From positions 63,919,662 through 63,983,661 of the forward strand of contig CM055097.1 in NCBI GenBank assembly GCA_029204225.1: a stretch of 64,000 nucleotides of DNA, read 5' to 3'. Positions 43,643 to 51,850 of this stretch are shown in pieces (position 1 is the stretch's first letter; each line of letters opens with the position of its first letter). Under the pieces are notes generated by a model that had not been told where the DNA came from, did not search any database, and was given only the letters and a program-made list of their open reading frames with translations. Both the position numbers and the translations under genes were made by a program. This DNA comes from Diphasiastrum complanatum (lineage: Eukaryota; Streptophyta; Lycopodiopsida; Lycopodiales; Lycopodiaceae).

Positions 43643-46324
43643 TTAATGAGCAAAACCTGAACTTGAAATACTTGAAGTATCTCCACAAGATTTGCATACA
43701 ACCCTTGATCCTACATTGTCAACAATTTGCCAATTTGCCAACACTAGGATGCTAGATCTTAAACTTTGCTCAAAAGTAAACATATTGACCACTTCAATAT
43801 CTTTCAAGATTTGAATGAATGCATGTACTTGATCATAAGAACCAGCAATGATAACTATTCCATCTCCAAGATCCAAAGAATGCAAAACTATGGAACTAGT
43901 TTCATTGAATTTTGACAATTCCAACACATTGACATGAAAATGTTCATACATGAGATTAAACAAATAAGGTAGAGCAAAAAGACACTTCCTTGCTGCTCCA
44001 AGTACCTTACTTGAACCTTCAAGAACCTGTAAAAATAGATCCAAAATGCTTTGCCCATGTGGCTTCCCTTTGATGCTTTTGACTAGCTTCCAATTGCTAC
44101 TTGCCTCTTGGTGTTGATGAAGCAATTCAAGATCAGCATCTTGATCTTCCAATAAAACATCAAGGACTTTGCATTTATAAACATCTTCAGATCTGAACCT
44201 CTGAAGATACTCCCTCTCAAACACATGATTGACATCCCACAAGATCTCATCATTGCTTGATTTCAACCTTTCACTATAGTTAGTGAAAACAATGTCACCA
44301 TCATAAACCAAAAGATAGATTTCTACAATTCTATCCAACATGAAGTAGAGTAGATGAAGTAGAGTATCAAACCTAATCAAACCAGCCCATTTGAGCCCAA
44401 ACAAAACCTCAATGAGCTCACCAATGAGATCTTCCTTGCCTTGAAGAAATTGCCACTTGAGTTGCTCCATGTAGTCTTCTTCATCCAACCTTTTGCCATC
44501 TTGATCATGCACGAACACTCCACCACAATCGTAGCATTCTTTGAGTTGATGAAGAGATTTAAGATCCATGCCTTGGATCTTCTCAAGAGTCACTCTTTCT
44601 TTGCCCTTTCCTTCACAAGACTCCCTCTTAATGATCACAGCACAAAAGTTAGAAATCTTCCTCTTGATAGTTGCATCATAAGAAATGGAAGAATCTCGAA
44701 CATTAGAAGCCATGAAAAGAACACATAGCACCTTCAACATAAGAATGATTGAAGTACTTTTTCTTGTCAAACCTGGACTTCTAATCAATGATATAGGTAA
44801 TGATAATGAACCCTTACTATCATTCACAAAAGCATCATTCAAGGTACATCCTACTTTGAACACTTCACATTCATCTCTCTTTTTTGACTTGAGATCTTCC
44901 TCACCAAGTCTCATGATAGAACCTTTTGATCTACTTTCTTTATGAATACATGTGACACCACTTGTTGCACAAATGACTTTCTTGGACTCATCACATAAAG
45001 ATGCAAAATAACCTTTTTCTTCAAACATGCTCATAGCACCATCTTTTTCCAAATGAGTAAATAAGTCATTAGCAACAACCATTTCCAAAGACAAGTTTTC
45101 ATCACCTTTATTGATGAAGTTAGCTCTCTTCTTACCTTTTCCATTTTTGCACTTGCCATGTAGTTCCATTGAAGAGCCACCAAGACTTGAAAATCTATGA
45201 GTAGAAGAGTTCAAACATGATACTAATTTAGCACTTGATGACTCCATTTGACTAGTAGGTAGCACTAATCCATCTTCAAGATCCAATGGATCCAAAACAT
45301 TGATCATAGATTCACCAAACGTTGCCAAGTTAGCACAACAATAACTATCTCCAAGAAGCTCATTAGATCTCAACCTAGATCTAGCATAAGGAAGCTCTTT
45401 AGACTTTGCATAAGATATACCAATCTTATTGATGCTAGGAATTGACTTTTGAAAGTTGAGAGAACCACCAACATCCATTTCATTCCTCTTGTTAGACATA
45501 ACAAATGCATCAAGCTTGTAAAGTCTACCTTGTCTATTGCCCCTAGCAATCAAGACATCTCCCTTGGTAATGAAGCAAACATCCCCAACAAACTTTGTCT
45601 TGTATCCTTTCTTTAACATTTGACCAAAACTTAGCAAATTCCTTGAAAGTGAAGGAATGTAAAGAACATCGTCAAGCCTTGCATTCCTATTAGCAGAAAG
45701 ACAAATAAGAATTGAGCCAATACCTTTGATCATACACTCACCACCATTTGGCATGTGAACCACTTTCTTGGTTCCAACATAAGAGATCAAAGAAGTAAAG
45801 AACTCCTTGTGACTAGTCATGTGTGAACTAGATCCACTATCTATCCACCATGAATCCTTGTCACTTCCACTTGACATTAGACTTGAAGAACACATCATGA
45901 GAGAATCACAAGAATTCAGATCCTCATTAGAAGTACAAAAGTTGTTTTGCTTGCTACCTTCATTACTTTGCTTCTTATGACATTCATTTGCAAAATGACC
46001 TTTTATCTCACAATAAAAGCACTTGAACTTTGACTTATCTTTCTTTCTAAAAGAAGTAGAAGAGGAGGAGGAAGAGTGATCATCATGATCCGAGTTACCA
46101 CCTTTGGACCATTTCCCTTTGCCTTTACTTTTGCCTTTGACTTTGCCTTTTGTGAAGAAAGCCTCTTCACCTCCACCTTGTAAGGATGCACCATCAAGCT
46201 TTGACTGCAACCTATGTTCTTCAGCCAATAAGATTTCTTGCAAGTCAACCACACTTGGCAAGACTCTTTGAATGGCAAAACTTTGCACAAGGTTAGCATG
46301 TTCATCTAGCAAACCATTCAACAT
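43643..46324 (-). CDS. Element E gag-protease fused to a large unrecognised C-terminal region
   Basis: An 893-residue open frame continuing the gag at 46,776 after a one-base frameshift. Positions from its first Met: capsid C-terminus 1-40; Lys/Gly and Asp/Ser linker 55-100; CCHC knuckle C102, C105, H110, C115; protease motif WWIDSGSSSHMT 159-170; end of protease region to about 275. At 300-345 there are faint traces of pre-integrase (SKELPYARSRLRS), suggesting pol once followed. Residues about 415-893 (roughly 45,080-43,643) are new: a hydrophobic, possibly membrane-spanning STSIILMLKVLCVLFMAS at 523-540, KRESCEGK, QFLQGKEDLIGELIEV, an LHLLYFML block, a helical LFLQVLEGSSKVLGAARK, and a C-terminal CKSC pair. 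No integrase, RT or RNase H. Element C carries the same region, which supports it as a real coding sequence. Confidence 0.85.
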   Translation of the reverse strand: MLNGLLDEHANLVQSFAIQRVLPSVVDLQEILLAEEHRLQSKLDGASLQGGGEEAFFTKGKVKGKSKGKGKWSKGGNSDHDDHSSSSSSTSFRKKDKSKFKCFYCEIKGHFANECHKKQSNEGSKQNNFCTSNEDLNSCDSLMMCSSSLMSSGSDKDSWWIDSGSSSHMTSHKEFFTSLISYVGTKKVVHMPNGGECMIKGIGSILICLSANRNARLDDVLYIPSLSRNLLSFGQMLKKGYKTKFVGDVCFITKGDVLIARGNRQGRLYKLDAFVMSNKRNEMDVGGSLNFQKSIPSINKIGISYAKSKELPYARSRLRSNELLGDSYCCANLATFGESMINVLDPLDLEDGLVLPTSQMESSSAKLVSCLNSSTHRFSSLGGSSMELHGKCKNGKGKKRANFINKGDENLSLEMVVANDLFTHLEKDGAMSMFEEKGYFASLCDESKKVICATSGVTCIHKESRSKGSIMRLGEEDLKSKKRDECEVFKVGCTLNDAFVNDSKGSLSLPISLIRSPGLTRKSTSIILMLKVLCVLFMASNVRDSSISYDATIKRKISNFCAVIIKRESCEGKGKERVTLEKIQGMDLKSLHQLKECYDCGGVFVHDQDGKRLDEEDYMEQLKWQFLQGKEDLIGELIEVLFGLKWAGLIRFDTLLHLLYFMLDRIVEIYLLVYDGDIVFTNYSERLKSSNDEILWDVNHVFEREYLQRFRSEDVYKCKVLDVLLEDQDADLELLHQHQEASSNWKLVKSIKGKPHGQSILDLFLQVLEGSSKVLGAARKCLFALPYLFNLMYEHFHVNVLELSKFNETSSIVLHSLDLGDGIVIIAGSYDQVHAFIQILKDIEVVNMFTFEQSLRSSILVLANWQIVDNVGSRVVCKSCGDTSSISSSGFAH

Positions 46325-46776
46325 ACCTGCACTATTTCACCATCTTTTATGCTTTCATCAATGCATGCTAGATCATCACTCAAGGACTTAACCCTCAAGA
46401 CAAATGCATGAGCACTTTCTCCCTCTATTTTTCTACTAGAAAATATTTGCCTCCTTAGGGTCAATACCCTAGATGTGGACTTTGATTCAAAGAGCTTCTT
46501 CAAGGCATTCCATGCCTCACTTGCACTTTGACTTTTACCAACTTCCTTGAGAAGTTCATTGGTAACATTCATTTTAATGATATGAAGAGCCCTTTTAGCC
46601 TTCTTATCAAACCTTTGTTGCTCTTGAACTATGGGTGGTCTCTCTTTAATTCCTGCAACTATGTCCATGAGTTCATTCAACTCAAGTAAGGACTCCATCC
46701 TCACTTTCCAAGTAGAGTAGTTTGATGAACTCAACCTATCATTAGTTTCTAACATGATCCCACCATTGGAAGCCAT
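46325..46776 (-). pseudogene. Element E gag N-terminus (separated by one frameshift)
   Basis: The ATG at 46,776 starts a UBN2-type gag closely related to those of B and D (NYSTWKVRMESLLELNELMDIV, NELLKEVGK, SRVLTLRRQIFS, DDLACIDESIKDGEIVQ). The frame closes at 46,318 and the gag continues one base out of phase from 46,324. A single-base loss at about 46,325 is the simplest explanation. A programmed shift is not supported, because the two sister gags are continuous here. Confidence 0.88.
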
Positions 46777-47922
46777 GAATATAATGATTCTTCATCTTTT
46801 AGGCTCTGTCCTCATGCACGTAGCACTCACTTTTATCTCAACAAATGATGGATAAGGAGATCTCAGAAGATCTAGGACCCTAAAACACTTCTATCTTGAA
46901 CCTGGATGGTTTCCAAGCATAGAAAGGAAGATTGAAAACACATGCAACACTTTGCACACACTAAGAATGGATTAAAAACTCAAACCAACTGAACACACTC
47001 TTGCTTAAGCTCTCAAACTTTTCAGCAAGTGACCAAATCAAGTTATGGTGTGAAGAGTTACTTGCATTCTTAGAAAATACAAAAGACTAGGCTGCCAAGA
47101 ATACCTACAATTGAACAAACTTGATCAACATATGATCAACACACTAATATATTGATTCAACCTGTAAAACCACATGTAAACCACACTTCTAAAAGTTTAT
47201 AAACTCCAGCAAGTGATGAATACAAGCTTTAGAGGTGAATGAAAGAGCACACTTAGTGAATCACAAGACTAGCTTCACTAGCTTGCCATATCTTGGTGTT
47301 TAGATGTAGATCTAAGATCACTTCACATGAGAATGTTACTCAACCTGTTAAGAACCTGAAAACACATTTGCATAATGGTTAGAACCTTCCAGCAAATGCT
47401 CCAATCAAATTACATTAGGAGAGCTACTTACATGCTCAACAAAGTACACCAAAATTTTTGCAAAAGATTGTTGACAATCTGTTCACCCAAAAGGGGATCT
47501 TTCATCCAAGTGGGAGCTTTGCTCAGCCTTTTGGAGAAATACAAAATCACTCAAAGATTATTTTTCATCCACTTAAGGAGAAGGTTCATCCACTTAAGGA
47601 GAGTGTTCATCCACAAAGGAGAGTGTTCATCCACAGAAGTGGAGATTGTCAACAATACATTGAACAGAACATTGTTAGTATTGAATATGCACAAGCCTCA
47701 CAATCAACAAATGATTAGGTGTTATGATCCAATCCAAAATAGCTTCTTCTCAGCCTCTGATCTTCAATAGACCTGAAATATGCTTTTGATCCACAAGTTC
47801 AACTCACAAAACAAAGGTTAGTAAGATTTGATCAACAATGCAATGCATAATCATGCTAGAACTTGATCAAACATCCAAATATCACCATAAATGGAAACCT
47901 TACTAGAAATAGCAGCCAACTA
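46777..47922 (-). other. Element E untranslated leader with short tandem repeat
   Basis: About 1.15 kb between primer site and gag, longer than D's leader (0.6 kb). Between 47,563 and 47,640 a unit containing TTCATCCAC and AAGGAGA occurs about four times in tandem (spacing about 20 bp). Such a structured leader might carry the packaging signal, which is an inference only. Confidence 0.6.
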
Positions 47923-47934
47923 GCTCTGATACCA
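47923..47934 (-). other. Element E primer-binding site
   Basis: Minus-strand TGGTATCAGAGC directly after the 5' LTR; a perfect match to the initiator tRNA-Met 3' end and identical to element D. Confidence 0.92.
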
Positions 47935-48589
47935 TGTGAAAAAAGTGGATCTTGAATGGATCCAAACTCCCAAAATACTTGGCTAAGATCTTTGCACAAC
48001 AAGCTACAAAAGCTAGAAATGGCAAAGCATCCTAATGCTACACTTGATACACATGAACTTGACAAAGCATTCAAGAGACAAAAGAAACTAATAAAAGGTA
48101 CTGATGGAAGCCAAAAATAGCAACAAACAGGGCTCCCAACAGCAGCCTACCACTTTTGGAAACCTCTTTAGATCATACACAAAAGCTCGAAGACAATACA
48201 CAAAGCAATGCTCTCAATGGAGGAAGAAACTGTGACAATGATCTATTGATCTCTCTCAACAATACAATAAGTTTCTCCAACCTGTTCTCCATGAATTTTA
48301 GCCTAGTATAGGTGAGAGAGATGACTCTCTCTCCTCTCTCTAGAACTTAGGACCCAAATTTAGGGCACCAGTAGCCTAAAATAGTCAATTTTGGCCTATA
48401 TGTCCAAATAACATGATTTTGGTGTCATTTCAAAGATCCTGAAGTTTGAGACTTCTTTAACATGAAATATATACTAAAATAAAAATATCTAGTCCTCTTT
48501 CACAAGTGTGAAATGTTAGATCCAAAACTATGTACAAAAATTGCCAATTTAGGCCTCAAACTAGCTAGGAAATGTTGACAATTTTCACA
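47935..48589 (-). repeat. Element E 5' LTR
   Basis: 655 bp, bounded by TGTGAAAA and TTTTCACA, matching the left LTR. On the minus strand it precedes the primer site and the gag ORF. Confidence 0.93.
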
Positions 48590-49806
48590 GTTGTTGCACG
48601 GTAGCATAAATAGCATACTATCATGTAGGGACAACTCTCATGATCATTACTATAGTTCCATTGCTCGGTACCTTTGTAAGGTTCTGGTTCCATCAGATTA
48701 GCAAGAGGAGCTGGTTGCTCCGGGTGGGGCAAGTAAAGCTAATCGTTTCAGATATCCAAGAGCAGATTGACGAGGTCTAGCTGTCGGATTTGCTCCATAA
48801 AGTGGTTCTCGATATTCCATCTAGGCATACCATTGCTGAATAATTTGAGGATTAAAGCTGAAAAAAGGCAGTCTCATGATCAGGCGAATTACATAAATAG
48901 CATATACTGATTTCTATTCATTTTTTTATTTGAGGACACTCATTCACAATATGATTTCCCATACAAATGGAACACCAAACATTTTCCATGGTAGGAAAAG
49001 TCTTAGCAAACTTCTTAGGTTTAGGAAGATTGGCACTTAACCTCATCGATTTGGCTCCTTCACATAAGTTTCTATTCTTCCTCTTGGGTTCCGAGTTTCT
49101 CAAACTCATTGAGCATCATCTCTGCAGTAGCATGGACATTTGTTGATGCAATTTGTCATGGTGGTCTGTCTGTTGTACAAGACAACATACTGATATTTGG
49201 CTCATCGTCTGAATGTTTATCCTCCTCCCGTATTGCATCATCCATAGTGTCTTGCAAAGTCGCATACTCATTGTAGCATTTCAGCTCACGTCTGATCCTT
49301 TTCAGAAGGCCTGCTAGGAACCACATAATCATGGTGTCTTCAATAATTAATTCAAGTACGCACTCAGATCTGAGGCGTTTTACTCATTCGATATAATCTC
49401 AAACCATTTTTCTCTTTCCCATTTTAATTTTACTTAAGAGTAAAAAAGGGTCTTCCATAGACTCCCGAGGTTTGAACCGTGTGATGAGGGCTCATTTGAC
49501 AGTCTCCCAATCTGTACGCTCAGTTTCATCTTGATTGTAGTACCAATCTTGTGCTGCACCCGTTAAAGCCATAGGAAAAAGCTTAAGTTTATCCTGGAGG
49601 AAAACTTCGCCATAGACTTCACAAGATTCAGAATAGATATGAAGAAATCTAATTGGATCAGTTAATCCATTGTATTTGGGTAGATCCAAACGTGGTGCTC
49701 TCCTAGCAATGATTGGATTGACTTCTTGAGGAGCACCTCCAAGGGCAGCCATTTTTATAGATTGATTCAAGCAGACCATGAGATTGGATCTAGATTTTTC
49801 AATCAT
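48590..49806 (-). pseudogene. Gypsy I: gag N-terminus and zinc knuckle
   Basis: A minus-strand Retrotrans_gag domain: PKYNGLTDPIRFLHIY, a KLKLFPMALTGAAQDWYYNQ block (49,492-49,806), then degraded sequence, and a Cys cluster CSICMGNHIVNEC (48,918-49,000). Several stops. It is cut by element E at 48,590 and continues at 42,521. Confidence 0.85.
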
Positions 49807-50954
49807 GAACTATCTTAGATCATATCTGCTAGGTCTCTTTCACTTGACCAAAAATCAGATTCCTAAACTGTGAAAAAGATTATAAGATCAACCGATCGAT
49901 ACTTCTCAAAAATGAAGAATTCTCCGAATCAGAATCAAACTGGACTAAATTTGACCCAAAATTTGGTAGGGACTTGATTTGAAAAATTAGAACCCAAAAA
50001 TGGTATTGGCGAAGGTTTCCTAGGCGAAAGTTGGCTCGACGAAGGTTCAACAATGCTATTTTTGATAAAAACTCTCTGATCAGATTTTTCTGACAAATTC
50101 CATGAAAATAACCTTCACCGAACTCTCAGATTGAAAATCTAACTCAGATAAAGCTAGGGTAGAACTGGCGAAGGTTCCTGACACATAAAAGCACAATTTC
50201 TGTAGTTTCGCGAGGGTAAAAATAGAGATTTTTCATGATTTGGATAGAATGAATGTTTGCCGAACTTAAAAATAATAAATTATTATAAATAGAATAATCT
50301 GGTAACTCGGCGAAGGTTCTGGTGAAGAATTAAGAGTAATACTGGTATTTTTGCAAAAAAGAGAGATTTTTGACAAAAATATGACAATATGATAACTGAT
50401 CCTCTAAGATACCTTCTATTTTTGATATTATTCTTCACCGACCTAGTAGTAGATAGATCTGAATCACACCTATGCATAGTGAATCGGACGAAGGTTATTT
50501 TTATGGTTTTGGTGATTTTTTTTTTCTGTTTTTTTATGGTTTTTCTAATGTTTTTGAAAATCTGCTGAAAGGATTGTTTGCCCTTCAAACTGAAAGTCCT
50601 ATGATCAAAACCGAAGGTGTCTGCAACTCGGCGAACATTTCCTGAAAGAGGGTAAAAAGTTATCAGTTCTGATGATGATTTTTGTCTCCTTTGACCAAAA
50701 TCTGACAGATTTGACCAATTTTTGTTGTTGTTTTTGATATCTCAGATCCAAGTGGATCTTAAGATTGGTGATTTGAATAGCTTTTTCTGTTCAATAATCA
50801 GATAAGATTTCAAACAAGCAAATCCACTCAAATCAGGCAAAATCACTCCCAAACTAATCCTAAATGCAGATTTAACACTATTCATGCCAAGACAAGATGC
50901 CTAATGCAAGCTAACCATCCAACAAACATGCTGCAAACTGAAAATTGGCGTAGC
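49807..50954 (-). other. Gypsy I untranslated leader
   Basis: About 1.1 kb with no domain. The word GGCGAAGGTT or close variants recurs many times (about 50,003-50,640). A short frame at 50,283-50,588 is low-complexity, Lys/Ile-rich and unlikely to be real. Confidence 0.6.
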
Positions 50955-50972
50955 TCCCTGGCAAAGGTGCCA
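50955..50972 (-). other. Gypsy I primer-binding site, tRNA-Asp-like
   Basis: Minus-strand TGGCACCTTTGCCAGGGA resembles the TGGCGCC-TTGCC-GGGGA site complementary to plant tRNA-Asp used by Athila/Tat elements, with a few mismatches. It lies 4 nt from the LTR edge. Confidence 0.65.
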
Positions 50973-50976
50973 AAAT

Positions 50977-51850
50977 TGTAGTGGGTTTCTTTCCTATCCT
51001 ACCTCAACCCAAGATCCAAGCAATCTAGCATCAAAGAGTAGAAGTAGGTCGTCACGCGGAGGTTCGTTCCCATGAAAGCGATAGCATATCTTAGAATTCA
51101 GCGTGAATGGATTCAGATCTACATCTAACACTAACATTCATTAACACTACCAGTTAACACTACAACCATTAACACTACTTCCTCAATGATAATAGCTTAC
51201 TCTTTCTCTCTCTCCCTTTCTCTCTCACAAAAAGTATAAGAACATGCAAACCCAATAACAATCAGATCCAACAATTAACAAATACAAAGAAAAGCATGAG
51301 AGATGGAGAAAAAGTTATAAAGAGCAAGGACATTCATAAATCCATTTCACAAGACAACCAATCTGCTTTATTGAAACGAAGATATGTACATGTGTGGAAA
51401 ACTCGAGTTGGTCCCTTTTTATAGTAGAGAGGAGGACCATGGCTTCAAAATCTTGTTGGTCCAATTCTGCAACCCTAACTATTGAAATTTAAAAAAGAGT
51501 GGAAACCATCCGAAATTGGTTTATTCACTAACTTGACATAAGGCCTGCGACATTAAAAGTCCCGCACAAAGGCCTAAAGTCCTTTTATTCAAACTTTCAA
51601 ATTATCAAATAACTATGTGATCATCGGGTTGGACTTATACACGTAGGGTGCCAAATTCCTCTCATTTATTGACTAGGGTTAGGATTGCCTTTATTTATTG
51701 GCAATTTTTTCTAGAGGTTGCCCATCCTCATGGTGGATAAGGTCAATAGGGTGATCAATCCCTTGGCCTAGTCCCGATATAAATTGTTTTTTGCAATCAT
51801 TGTAAGCAAAATTTGGTCATGTGGTTTCTGCAGTGTTTGAGAGTTTGCAG
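50977..51850 (-). repeat. Gypsy I 5' LTR (outer end uncertain)
   Basis: The inner edge is TGTAGTGGG at 50,977 (the CA end of the LTR on the minus strand). A minus-strand TATA box CTATAAAAAGG lies near 51,415-51,425, and a TC-rich run near 51,203-51,230. The outer edge cannot be fixed without a second copy. 51,850 is a guess. Confidence 0.5.

Larger units (their letters stand above)
42522..48589 (-). mobile_element. Element E: full-length non-autonomous Copia with novel coding region
   Basis: A 6,068-bp element with 655-bp LTRs (42,522-43,176 and 47,935-48,589, termini TGTGAAAA/TTTTCACA) and a perfect 5-bp duplication GTTGT (42,517-42,521 and 48,590-48,594). It has an initiator tRNA-Met primer site (47,923-47,934) and a polypurine tract (43,177-43,189) identical in 13 bases to that of element D. 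It encodes gag and protease, then a region unrelated to integrase, RT or RNase H. The near-identical LTRs and long intact frame suggest recent insertion into Gypsy I gag, whose frame is restored across the site. It must rely on another Copia, plausibly D-like, for integrase and RT. Confidence 0.92.
33055..51850 (-). mobile_element. Element I: Tat-like Ty3/Gypsy retrotransposon, split by D and E
   Basis: A minus-strand element whose own sequence is 33,055-34,345, 39,820-42,521 and 48,590 to about 51,850. Order from the right is partial 5' LTR, primer site, leader, gag with zinc knuckles, VVTRAQ linker, protease, RT, RNase H, integrase. It is truncated inside integrase at 33,054, with no 3' LTR. 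The tRNA-Asp-like primer site, VVTRAQ motif, VLLGRPWL block after protease and absence of a chromodomain point to the Tat/Athila side of Gypsy. Removing D and E with one copy of the target restores the reading frame at both sites. Many stops show it is old. The right end is approximate. Confidence 0.85.

Noticed and set aside
46325-46330. Programmed ribosomal frameshift in element E gag
   Set aside because: The site has no slippery heptamer and the related gags of B and D are continuous there, so a simple one-base loss is more likely.
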